From the NCBI GenBank assembly GCA_903847315.1, contig CAINDG010000043.1:1-39036 (forward strand): a DNA stretch of 39,036 nt, given 5' to 3'. Below the pieces are notes generated by a model. That model searched no databases and was not told the DNA's origin. It worked only from the letters and a program-made list of their open reading frames with translations. The DNA comes from an uncultured Planctomycetota bacterium (lineage in GTDB: Bacteria; Planctomycetota; Phycisphaerae; Sedimentisphaerales; UBA12454). This document shows, piece after piece, positions 33,111 through 39,036 of this stretch. The position numbers and the translations under genes are program-made. Within the stretch, counting starts at the first letter, position 1. Each line of letters opens with the position of its first letter.

Positions 33111-34232
33111 CTACTTAAGCCTTTTGGCAAGTCGCTCAACGGCTAATCGGTCGCAGTCTTCGATGCTCTTTGGCACAATCCGCTGAAAATCTTCGTGTGT
33201 GCTGTTCTGGAAATCGGTTAGCACCCAGTCGCCTGACTTTTCGCAGATGACGAAGTGCACCGCACCGGCAGGTCCGCCGGCAGGATTAACAAAATACTCC
33301 GCCAGCATCGCATAGTTGGAATCGGCAGGATTTGCACGCAGATAGTCGCGAAACGCTCGTGCCAAATCCCACAAAAGTTTCTGTTCGTTGCCTGTTGGCT
33401 GACGCTGGAAGGAGACCTGCTTATCCACCTTTATCGTCTTACAGCCAATCTGCTGCGTAATCAATGAAGTCAGGTGAGCTGCGCTTTCGGCATTGTACTT
33501 TTCATTAACAAAGGTGGAGTAAATAGCAATTTGCACTGTCTTGATATTGGCTTTGAACTTTGCAAAAGATTTTTCCATAGCCGCATTTTCGCTATCGCTG
33601 GGTATTCCAGATGCTTGAGCCCACTTATGTGCAAATTTTCCATGTGGTTCCCCTTCGACCTTTTGCCAGCCGAGTCGAGAAAACAGCCGTTCCGCTACAA
33701 GCACGGAACACCCCATCGCGTCCGGGTCACCGGACACTATTCGCTTGAAATCCTCATCTTTGTCAGTCTGGCGGTCACTAAGCACTAAATTGCCCACTGC
33801 ATCGGTTACCACAAAACGAATTTCGGTCGGTCCGCCATTTGGGTTTCCAAGATACTGTGCGTAGAGGACGTATTCGCCCTTCGGCTGATTTTTCTTCAGA
33901 AATTCAGCCAGATGCACCGGCACCTGCTCCCACGTAGCCTCGGCAGGCGGGATAAATTCCGCATCGAGTGCGTCAAGATTGTTCATTCCATACGATTCGG
34001 CTACCCCGCCGAGCACGTCAGCGACTATACGGCTTGTAATCATAGGGTGTTTAAACCAAATTTGTACCGGCAGCATGACAAGCGATACATTATTCGGGTC
34101 GCATTTTTTCAGTGCGGCAAGACTCTTCGCCTGCGGCGAATTCACATCAGAGGCCGCCTGTACCGACAGCAATGCCGTACACAACATAGATGCAGCGATA
34201 ATCAAACAAATTGTAACTTTCCCCTTAACCAT
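33111..34232 (-). CDS. Secreted protein with an internal duplication
   Basis: 373 residues with a signal peptide (VTICLIIAASMLCTALLSVQA). Two related segments each begin with Y-V/M-L, then a GGP turn, a V-L-S/T-D stretch, and end in E-D-F-x-R-I-V and ER-L: YAQYLGNPNGGPTEIRFVV / VLSDRQTDKDEDFKRIV and AEYFVNPAGGPAGAVHFVI / VLTDFQNSTHEDFQRIV. The protein arose by duplication of a ~150-residue module. Function unknown. AAAGGAG precedes its ATG, and a candidate MarR operator lies 28-47 bp upstream. Confidence 0.78.
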   Translation of the reverse strand: MVKGKVTICLIIAASMLCTALLSVQAASDVNSPQAKSLAALKKCDPNNVSLVMLPVQIWFKHPMITSRIVADVLGGVAESYGMNNLDALDAEFIPPAEATWEQVPVHLAEFLKKNQPKGEYVLYAQYLGNPNGGPTEIRFVVTDAVGNLVLSDRQTDKDEDFKRIVSGDPDAMGCSVLVAERLFSRLGWQKVEGEPHGKFAHKWAQASGIPSDSENAAMEKSFAKFKANIKTVQIAIYSTFVNEKYNAESAAHLTSLITQQIGCKTIKVDKQVSFQRQPTGNEQKLLWDLARAFRDYLRANPADSNYAMLAEYFVNPAGGPAGAVHFVICEKSGDWVLTDFQNSTHEDFQRIVPKSIEDCDRLAVERLAKRLK

Positions 34233-34259
34233 TTTTTCTCCTTTATTGTTTAAATATAT

Positions 34260-34279
34260 ATTGTTAATATCTTAACTAT
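34260..34279 (-). promoter_or_regulatory. Candidate MarR operator in front of the envelope operon
   Basis: ATTGTTAATATCTTAACTAT (plus strand) contains the inverted repeat GTTAA/TTAAC. It matches the site before marR at 18 of 20 positions and at a similar distance from its start codon. Confidence 0.6.
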
Positions 34280-34306
34280 TCTGTTAAAAAAATATAAGTT
34301 TGGCTT

Positions 34307-34783
34307 TTACGCCGATTTATTTATGTTGGCCCTTACCTTTTCAAGGACGGCCATCAGTTTTTTCTGCTCTATCTGATTAACGCCTGCCATCGCCTGCTTT
34401 ACCTGTTCCACATAGAAAGGCTCGGCCTTTTCAAACATCTTTTTTCCTTTTGCGGTCAGTTTGATTATGTTTGTCCGCCTATCGGCTGAATCGTTTGTAC
34501 GAATAACAAACTGCGCTTTTTCCATTCTGTCTATCAGTGTCGTGATGTTGGCACGGTTGACAAGCATCATATCGCTTAGCTTCGCCTGGCTGAGACCATC
34601 AGGGCCGCCCTGATAAGTAAGCAGCATCATAACGTTGAACTGGACATCCGTCAGGCCAAAGGTTTTAAAAAACACATCGGCACGTTTCTTGAGACTTGTC
34701 GTCGTATAATAGATATTCAGCAGGGCTTCGTGCTCGGCCATTTCAAAACCTTTTTTCAATTTTAATTCTTCTTTAAGCGGCAT
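34307..34783 (-). CDS. MarR family transcriptional regulator
   Basis: 158 residues. A winged helix-turn-helix of the MarR type: QAKLSDMMLVNRANITTLIDRMEKA is the recognition region and NDSADRRTNIIKLTAKGKKMF the wing. MarR dimers bind small phenolic or lipid-like ligands and release DNA. A start at 34741 (MAEHEALLN) with AAAGG upstream is also possible. It precedes four envelope or unknown genes on the same strand, and the shared 20-bp sites imply that it represses itself and them. Confidence 0.92.
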   Translation of the reverse strand: MPLKEELKLKKGFEMAEHEALLNIYYTTTSLKKRADVFFKTFGLTDVQFNVMMLLTYQGGPDGLSQAKLSDMMLVNRANITTLIDRMEKAQFVIRTNDSADRRTNIIKLTAKGKKMFEKAEPFYVEQVKQAMAGVNQIEQKKLMAVLEKVRANINKSA

Positions 34784-34803
34784 AATAAACTTTCCATTAT
34801 TAA

Positions 34804-34823
34804 ATTGTTAATATATAAACTAT
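34804..34823 (-). promoter_or_regulatory. Candidate MarR operator before marR
   Basis: ATTGTTAATATATAAACTAT (plus strand), 21-40 bp from the marR start. It overlaps a candidate promoter at 34819-34845 on the minus strand. An outer inverted pair TTGTTA/TAACAA spans 34805-34837. Confidence 0.6.
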
Positions 34824-34845
34824 ATATGTACTAACAAACTGTCAA
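34819..34845 (-). promoter_or_regulatory. Candidate marR promoter
   Basis: Minus strand: TTGACA (34840-34845), 15-bp spacer, TATAGT (34819-34824); the operator at 34804-34823 covers the -10. The spacer is short, so the promoter call is tentative. Confidence 0.4.
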
Positions 34846-34935
34846 GGGAAATTTTTAAATTTTTTTAAAAATTTTTTAAATCATCCCCGTAGGCATATAA
34901 AAAGTTGGATATTTACTTTATTTTTAACAAAATTA

Positions 34936-34944
34936 TGTTATAAT
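34936..34944 (+). promoter_or_regulatory. Extended -10 promoter of the disrupted HNH gene
   Basis: TGTTATAAT on the plus strand, about 67 bp before the ATG at 35012, preceded by a weak -35. Fits an extended -10 element. Confidence 0.4.
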
Positions 34945-35126
34945 ATACAAAAATTCAAACGGCAACCGTAGCAAATCGACGTAACCTTAGTAATTTAAAA
35001 GAGATACGAAAATGGCAAAATTGAGTGGCATTAATTACCGCCTGTTAAAAGTAAAGAATAAATTAGTCAAGCTCGACCCCGATATTTACGCCAAAATAGT
35101 AAATACAAATCCTGAATTCCCTCACA

Positions 35127-35134
35127 AAAAATTT
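35127..35134 (+). repeat. Target site duplication, left copy
   Basis: AAAAATTT, identical to 37365-37372. 8-bp duplications are typical of IS1595-family insertion. Confidence 0.9.
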
Positions 35135-35158
35135 CGGAACTATACCTTTGACAAACCA
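35135..35158 (+). repeat. Left terminal inverted repeat (IRL)
   Basis: Outer end CGGAA, inner end TTGACAAACCA. It contains a TTGACA at 35148-35153 pointing into the element, toward the 54-codon ORF; no good -10 is seen downstream. Confidence 0.9.
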
Positions 35159-35195
35159 TTTCTTTTCCTGTAATCTATACTATTGACTTTCATAA

Positions 35196-35244
35196 AAGCC
35201 GATAAAACTTGTTCTGGTTTTAACGGATAAAACGATATTGGCTT
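35196..35244 (+). promoter_or_regulatory. Long hairpin upstream of the 54-codon ORF, inside the element
   Basis: A nine-pair stem, AAGCCGATA with TATTGGCTT (one G-U pair), encloses a second small stem AAAC/GTTT. Could be a protected RNA leader, or a structured non-coding RNA of the element. Confidence 0.4.
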
Positions 35245-35307
35245 AAGCTGATATTTGTTAGTTTTTTTCTTTTTCATAAGGATAGCTTTCTGCTCAGGGA
35301 GGTTTTT

Positions 35308-35472
35308 ATGAGCCTATTCAATGACATTTATGATGAAATAATGAGACGGCTAAAACTCAAAAAGCCATTGCAACAATCCAATATACAGCAAAATAACATA
35401 CCAAAGCAACCCTCCAATGAACCTAAAGTTTACGCAAATGTTAGGATTTTTAATTCCAAAGATAGCAAATAA
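35308..35472 (+). CDS. 54-residue ORF inside the element
   Basis: MSLFNDIYDEIMRRLKLKKP, then a glutamine- and asparagine-rich stretch and KVYANVRIFNSKDSK. The Shine-Dalgarno is excellent, AGGGAGG about 6 nt before the ATG, which argues for a real gene. No relative known to me. It converges on the membrane-protein gene, overlapping its 3' end by 23 nt. Being inside the inverted repeats it moves with the element. Confidence 0.6.
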   Translation: MSLFNDIYDEIMRRLKLKKPLQQSNIQQNNIPKQPSNEPKVYANVRIFNSKDSK

Positions 35473-36058
35473 CAAACAAGGCAATACTTGTCAAAATAGG
35501 ATATATTATAACCATACAGAAACATCGTTTTATGTCTCTTGCCGCCTGATAATTCTGTTTTAAGTTAAGATTTATTCTGTGTTGATAATATTCAAGTTGT
35601 GAAACTACTATTTTTTTATAATCAAAAGCCATTTCTTCTTTTGTTAGAAGATTTTCAGGAACATTCCCTAACGCCTCATAATCCAAAGAAGGCAAAAGAT
35701 ATTTTATTAAAATAAAAAAAACGCAAATTAAAACCACAAAATAAGCCGCCAGTGGCCATACATACCAATCATCCATATTAAACTGTTTAAACTTTAATAT
35801 AAACTCAACAAAAATATAACTGATTGCTCCGCCGATTAGCGTAATGAGAAACGTGGCCTTTTGGCTCAAATAACCGAGACTGTCAAATATATTTTGCAAA
35901 CACAAACGGCCTTCTTCGAGTATAAATTTAAGTTTTTCTTCTGTTAAATTGTTCCAGTCGGCCTTGTTGTTTTCATTGTTAATGAAATATCCACTGCGCC
36001 AAGACAACCTGTCGTTTATAGACTCTTTTTGCATTTTTCGCCCTGCCTTTCTTAGCAT
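35450..36058 (-). CDS. Passenger membrane protein with three TM helices
   Basis: 202 residues from 36058, or 194 from the internal ATG at 36034, which has AGGCAGGG upstream. The 36058 ATG overlaps the transposase stop (ATGCTAA), giving translational coupling. A soluble helical head (NNLTEEKLKFILEEGRLCLQ) leads into TM1 (ATFLITLIGGAISYIFVEF), TM2 (PLAAYFVVLICVFFILIKYL), a cytoplasmic helix and a C-terminal TM3 (MVIIYPILTSIALFVICYLW). The head-TM-TM-helix-TM plan recalls small membrane effectors of bacterial defence systems such as SLATT or PycTM, but I see no specific motif. Function unknown; it is an unusual passenger. Confidence 0.75.
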   Translation of the reverse strand: MLRKAGRKMQKESINDRLSWRSGYFINNENNKADWNNLTEEKLKFILEEGRLCLQNIFDSLGYLSQKATFLITLIGGAISYIFVEFILKFKQFNMDDWYVWPLAAYFVVLICVFFILIKYLLPSLDYEALGNVPENLLTKEEMAFDYKKIVVSQLEYYQHRINLNLKQNYQAARDIKRCFCMVIIYPILTSIALFVICYLWN

Positions 36059-37002
36059 ATAACTTCTTTAAATGGCAATTTTTTGCCTTCAATTCCTTGT
36101 ATGGCCGCAACTGCTCGCTGGCCGTCCGTTACTTCTCTTTGATTCCAGCGAAAAGCAAACTCGTCGCAATATCTGGCAAGATGTTTCTTTGAGATGTGAT
36201 GGAAAATACCGTGAACGCCCCTTTTAAGTAAAGAAAAATAACTCTCTACCGTATTTGTTGTTATATCGTGATAAGCATATTCTCCGTATGAATGATTAAC
36301 CGTTTTATGGCCGCCATCAAAGCTCTTACCTATTCCGTGATAACTACTGCACTCATCCGTCATAATTGTCGATTGCTTGCTTACTACCGCCTTAATAGCG
36401 GATTTTAAAGTCTTGTGATTTACAACGCCCAAAGGCTTTGATACTGCTTTGCCGTCTCTTTGGACAATAGCAAGAACTGGAGTCTTTTTTGTTCCTCGCC
36501 CCCTTATGTGAGCTGTGCCATCTCTTCTCGGCCTGCCGCCAACATAAGTCTCATCAACCTCAATTATTCCTTTTAGCATATCCTTTGACGGTTGCTGATT
36601 CATTGCCTTGCGTATTCTATGGCAAAGATACCAAGCTGATTTATAAGAACCTAAGCCTAAATTCCTTTGCAACTGTAAAGCGGATACGCCTTTTTTACTG
36701 CTGCACATTGCATAAAAAGCCTGAACCCATTGCCTTAAAGTGATATGCGAGCCCTGCATTATAGTTCCAACTGTTACCGTAAATTGCTTGCGGCAATCTT
36801 TACATTTAATTACGCCATCTCTGACTTTCTCCGATTTAGCCTGCAACCTCGTAACTCTCATACTGCCGCAATGCGGACAGGCTATTCCATTAGGCCAACG
36901 AATGTTTTCAATAATAGCCCTTGCTTCGTTTTCAGTTAATCGGCCAACGTCTATTGAGGCCATATCATTTAGCTTTTCAAATTTTGGGGGTTCATACTTC
37001 AT
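36052..37002 (-). CDS. IS1595 family transposase (ISXO2-like)
   Basis: 316 residues. An N-terminal zinc ribbon (CPHC at 42-45 and CKDC at 67-70) is followed by the DDE core: D150 in IIEVDETYVGG, D216 in IMTDECSSYHG, and N250/E253 in TNTVESYFSLLKRGVHGIFHH, the DDN-type catalytic set of IS1595. All present, so it looks intact. Its ATG overlaps the zinc-ribbon gene's stop (ATGA), and its stop overlaps the next gene, so the three genes are translated as an operon. Confidence 0.97.
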   Translation of the reverse strand: MKYEPPKFEKLNDMASIDVGRLTENEARAIIENIRWPNGIACPHCGSMRVTRLQAKSEKVRDGVIKCKDCRKQFTVTVGTIMQGSHITLRQWVQAFYAMCSSKKGVSALQLQRNLGLGSYKSAWYLCHRIRKAMNQQPSKDMLKGIIEVDETYVGGRPRRDGTAHIRGRGTKKTPVLAIVQRDGKAVSKPLGVVNHKTLKSAIKAVVSKQSTIMTDECSSYHGIGKSFDGGHKTVNHSYGEYAYHDITTNTVESYFSLLKRGVHGIFHHISKKHLARYCDEFAFRWNQREVTDGQRAVAAIQGIEGKKLPFKEVIC

Positions 37003-37289
37003 AATTCCGTTTTCTCCTTTGCGTTGTTTATAGAAATGCGGAAAAATATTTTATTAAGAGTCTCATTAGCATTTTTATAAAATTCTTTAAAGCCTTCGAT
37101 GGCGTAGCCTAATGCGGCATCGCAAGCCGAACCACATACGCCGCATTTATATCTACCTATATTGTTCTGTAGCTTATTTTGCTCGGCGGAGGACACATCT
37201 AACATTTGTTCAGCACCGCACTTATGGCATATCCAACCAACTCGTTTAAGTTCATCGCACGATAATCTCAATTCTTTTTCACTTGTCAT
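36999..37289 (-). CDS. Zinc-ribbon accessory protein of the element
   Basis: 96 residues with two paired cysteine motifs, CHKC and CGVC, separated by ~26 residues, a zinc-ribbon arrangement. The second half is helical (YAIEGFKEFYKNANETLNKI). It sits upstream of the transposase in the same operon, its start having AAAGGA 6 nt upstream. A DNA-binding or regulatory role for transposition is an inference. Confidence 0.75.
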   Translation of the reverse strand: MTSEKELRLSCDELKRVGWICHKCGAEQMLDVSSAEQNKLQNNIGRYKCGVCGSACDAALGYAIEGFKEFYKNANETLNKIFFRISINNAKEKTEL

Positions 37290-37323
37290 ATTGTATCCTT
37301 TCTATATCCAATATTGTATATCT

Positions 37324-37351
37324 ATTATACCATTAAAGTTTGGTTTGTCAA
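37324..37351 (-). promoter_or_regulatory. Operon promoter with -35 inside the right inverted repeat
   Basis: Minus strand: TTGACA (37346-37351), 16-bp spacer, TATAAT (37324-37329). Both hexamers are perfect. The -35 hexamer is inside the IRR. Start codon of the zinc-ribbon gene is ~35 bp downstream of the -10. Confidence 0.82.
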
Positions 37352-37364
37352 GTAAATAATTCCG
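37341..37364 (-). repeat. Right terminal inverted repeat (IRR)
   Basis: Reverse partner of 35135-35158; 19 of 24 positions match. It doubles as the -35 region of the operon promoter. Confidence 0.9.
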
Positions 37365-37372
37365 AAAAATTT
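37365..37372 (+). repeat. Target site duplication, right copy
   Basis: AAAAATTT, the same as 35127-35134. Confidence 0.9.
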
Positions 37373-37945
37373 AATATGCACATCAATATCGACAAATTGG
37401 GCTATGCTTATGTCTTCACCAACACCAAGCCCTTAAAACGTCAGGCCCTTTCTCATTTTGTATTAAACGCCCAGCCAGGCCAGGTTGTTGACCATATTAA
37501 TGGCTGCAAATTGGACAATAGAAGATGTAATTTGAGACTGACCGACTACCGTCAGAATAGTTTGAATACCAAATGTAGAAATACCACCGGCTTTTATGGC
37601 GTTTCCGTAAAACAAGTTGGAAATTATAAATATTATACTGCGGAATTTAAATCAAAAGATGGCAAACGCCTTAGTTTCAAAGCTCCCTTTACGGATGCAG
37701 GCTTAATCCTCGCCGCCATAGCTCGGGACAGTTTCATTTTACAGGCCGGCGAAGAAAATTATGCAAGAATGAATTTTGAAAATTTCAAATTCAGAACGTT
37801 CAAATTCCTGTTGTTAAATGCAGACCTCAGGAAAATCAAACATCAGCTCCGTGACACCGATAAAATCTCACGGCAAAATAACATCGTTTTAAAGAATGCT
37901 ATCAGCCGCTCTGATAGTGCGGCAAATCTCCCCCGCCCCGCCTAA
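37373..37945 (+). pseudogene. 3' half of the disrupted HNH/AP2 endonuclease
   Basis: 190 codons continuing the frame of the 5' half. The HNH part is visible as LSHFVLNAQPGQVVDHINGC then KLDNRRCNLRL (the D-H-I-N-G and NRR-CNLR motifs of HNH_3 endonucleases), followed by a region like an AP2 DNA-binding domain (GFYGVSVKQVGNYKYYTAEF). The whole restored protein would be 231 residues, a free-standing homing-type endonuclease. The ATG at 37376 might still start a shortened protein, but no Shine-Dalgarno is visible there, so I treat it as inactivated. Confidence 0.82.
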
Positions 37946-37953
37946 CTCCTCTT

Positions 37954-38217
37954 TTACCTGTGCAGCAATATTCTATAGATAAACGCCTTAAGAAATGAAA
38001 TAATAACACTGATAATTTTTAACAGTTTTTTAAAAATTCTTTTCTTCTCCTCAGTTTCCAAGTTTCCTTGGATAGATGTGCTACTCCCAATGTTTATGGC
38101 ATGAACATCTCCGAAAATGTTTATGTTGCTTTTTCCCATCTCGCAATTTCCTTTCATAACCCCCAGAGCTTTGGTGTTTAAAAGTTGACAACTGGTTTGA
38201 TTTGTTTCTTTCTGCAT
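37954..38217 (-). CDS. Small protein with an INIG-type segment and a hydrophobic C-terminus
   Basis: 87 residues from 38217 (GGAG upstream), or 61 from the ATG at 38139 (AAAGGA upstream). Its centre, NINIFGDVHAINIGSSTSIQ then GN, resembles the G-x-V...INIG/GN linker that occurs in accessory proteins. It ends with an amphipathic or membrane-seeking helix (FKKLLKIISVIISFLKAFIYR). Function unknown. The stop lies 8 nt from the stop of the HNH gene's 3' half. Confidence 0.5.
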   Translation of the reverse strand: MQKETNQTSCQLLNTKALGVMKGNCEMGKSNINIFGDVHAINIGSSTSIQGNLETEEKKRIFKKLLKIISVIISFLKAFIYRILLHR

Positions 38218-38327
38218 TTTTCTGGCTCCAATTTAATAAAACATTTTGTACTTACTGGAGACAATATAAGCAAAGCATGATGTGTAGAGCAAAACTAATC
38301 ACTTAAAGTTGTTCTTCTGTTCTTCGG

Positions 38328-38367
38328 TGCGCACTAAAAAACAGTGCGCTAAAGAAATTAGTGCGCA
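38328..38367. repeat. Inverted repeat cluster downstream of the zinc-protein gene
   Basis: TGCGCACTAA (38328-38337) and TTAGTGCGCA (38358-38367) are perfect inverted copies, with a third half-site AGTGCGCT between them. Just after the stop of the 38373 gene on the minus strand, they could act as a hairpin terminator (no T-run) or as binding half-sites for a neighbouring regulator. Confidence 0.45.
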
Positions 38368-38372
38368 GACTA

Positions 38373-39036
38373 TTAATCGTTTGAGATGAATTTTTTCTGT
38401 AGGTTTTGGTCTTGCCAATTTTCTTCTGGATTTCTACCAATTTTTTCCAACCATCGTTTATATCGAATCCACTCAAGGGCACATTTACTTTTCTTATTAC
38501 CTCGATTACCGGGGCAAGATGTAGCGTTCTCTCTTGCTGTTAAAAAAGTAGCCTGACAATATGGTGAACGACAAACTTTTTCGTATTTAGGACTCGAATA
38601 TTGTTCCGCTAATAATTGAGATAATAAAAAAGCAGGTTGTGCAAGAGCTGCTATCGTTACTTTATGTAAATCATACAGATTAATCATATTAACATTTACG
38701 CCAAGAGATGTTTCAAAATGTAACATTCCCTTTTCATCTTTAATATTTTGTAAAACTGGATGTCCTTCCCAGTAAAAGTTATTGAGTAAAGCTATATCAT
38801 CTGAAGAAAGTGGATAATGTACTTCTGCAAGTTTTTTTATTCGTAACAACTCATTCATAGCATTTTTAATAAATATCCAGGCACAATTCCACCAAGCTTC
38901 TTCTTCTGAAATTTCATTTTTGAGAGCTTTTAACAACCAAGCAAAAGCGCCATGCAAAGTCTCTTCAATCAGAGCAACACGCGGAGACTCTTCGCTGACA
39001 ATCAGTGACGCCGAACTCGATCTGTTCCGAGACTGG
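38373..39036 (-). CDS. CGNR-like zinc protein, truncated by the window edge
   Basis: Read in from the right edge with no stop: ~221 codons are visible. A start at the TTG of 38957 is possible, but the frame stays open beyond (SEESPRVALIEETLHGAFAW), so the real start is probably outside. The C-terminal region (VCRSPYCQATFLTARENATS, then CPGNRGNKKSKC and EWIRYKRW) looks like the CGNR/zf zinc-binding tail of ABATE-type stress proteins, with C-x4-C and a C-rich second cluster. Function unknown. Confidence 0.6.
   Translation of the reverse strand, partial: QSRNRSSSASLIVSEESPRVALIEETLHGAFAWLLKALKNEISEEEAWWNCAWIFIKNAMNELLRIKKLAEVHYPLSSDDIALLNNFYWEGHPVLQNIKDEKGMLHFETSLGVNVNMINLYDLHKVTIAALAQPAFLLSQLLAEQYSSPKYEKVCRSPYCQATFLTARENATSCPGNRGNKKSKCALEWIRYKRWLEKIGRNPEENWQDQNLQKKFISND

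Larger units (their letters stand above)
35012..35173 (+). pseudogene. 5' half of an HNH/AP2 endonuclease gene, cut by a mobile element
   Basis: 53 codons as it stands: 41 from the original gene (MAKLSGINYRLLKVKNKLVK, then LDPDIYAKIVNT and HKKF) and 12 read into the left end of the inserted element before a stop. LDPDIYAKI is the type of N-terminal stretch found before the HNH part in homing-type endonucleases. Joining codon 41 (35132-35134) to 37373 restores a continuous frame with the 3' half. So this is the broken start of one gene, not an independent small gene. Confidence 0.85.
35135..37364 (-). mobile_element. IS1595-family element with passenger genes
   Basis: 2,230 bp bounded by 24-bp inverted ends (35135-35158 and 37341-37364). 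The ends read, from outside in, CGGAACTATACC then TTTGACAAACCA, and CGGAATTATTTA then CTTGACAAACCA: 19 of 24 identical. An 8-bp AAAAATTT duplication flanks both sides. It carries an IS1595 transposase, a zinc-ribbon gene, a three-helix membrane protein gene and a convergent small ORF. The insertion splits an HNH endonuclease gene in frame. Larger than simple IS1595 elements (~1 kb) because of its passengers. Confidence 0.92.

Noticed and set aside
35012-35173. Independent 53-residue gene
   Set aside because: Its last 12 codons come from the inserted element; the first 41 join in frame with the HNH gene's other half.
1-39036. tRNA, rRNA or CRISPR arrays
   Set aside because: No T-loop consensus, no conserved rRNA stretches, and no regularly spaced identical repeats were found by eye; the tandem repeats are too short and degenerate and lack spacers.

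Overview
The window looks like chromosomal DNA of a Planctomycetota bacterium, most likely Phycisphaerae/Sedimentisphaerales-like. This is inferred from two VPEP sorting-signal (PEP-CTERM) proteins, a prepilin with a variant of the H-X9-DG motif, a secreted dockerin-like protein, a GTP-type PEP carboxykinase, and many lone envelope proteins. No rRNA, tRNA or CRISPR array was seen.

Layout. (1) 30-3537, plus strand: a close-packed run of a DinD/Bro-N protein, a LOG-family protein, a secreted protein and hisD. (2) 3636-10531, minus strand: a housekeeping operon read gltX, pfkB-type kinase, thpR, recA, alaS. (3) 11238-16448: a prepilin-like protein with a possibly structured leader, a ParA ATPase fused to a carbohydrate-binding (CBM48/AMPK-type) domain, and a TMTC-like membrane/TPR protein read away from parA. 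(4) 16464-20333, minus strand: a lipoprotein, two tandem paralogous PEP-CTERM proteins with strong terminators, and the dockerin-like protein. (5) 21093-22979: pckG. (6) 23042-31350, minus strand: a 2-TM protein, an alpha/beta hydrolase, an LplT-PlsC-Aas three-part fusion, a DUF2339 membrane protein, the 3' relic of a second hydrolase, and a DUF2971 protein. (7) 31584-34783, minus strand: a MarR regulator followed by four small envelope or unknown proteins. An almost identical 20-bp site lies before both marR and the operon.

(8) The right end is accessory DNA. The clearest discovery is an IS1595-family mobile element of 2,230 bp at 35135-37364. It has 24-bp inverted ends (19/24 matching) and a perfect 8-bp target duplication, AAAAATTT. 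It sits inside an HNH/AP2-type endonuclease gene, and removing the element plus one target copy rejoins the two halves in frame as a 231-codon ORF. Besides the transposase it carries a zinc-ribbon gene, a three-helix membrane protein gene and a convergent 54-codon ORF. The three minus-strand genes overlap at their start and stop codons, and a consensus promoter whose -35 box lies inside the right inverted repeat would drive them. To its right lie a small protein with a G-V-INIG-type segment and a CGNR-like zinc protein that runs off the window.

Scattered through the intergenic DNA are short degenerate tandem repeats of period about 8-10 bp. One lies inside the start of a secreted-protein gene.
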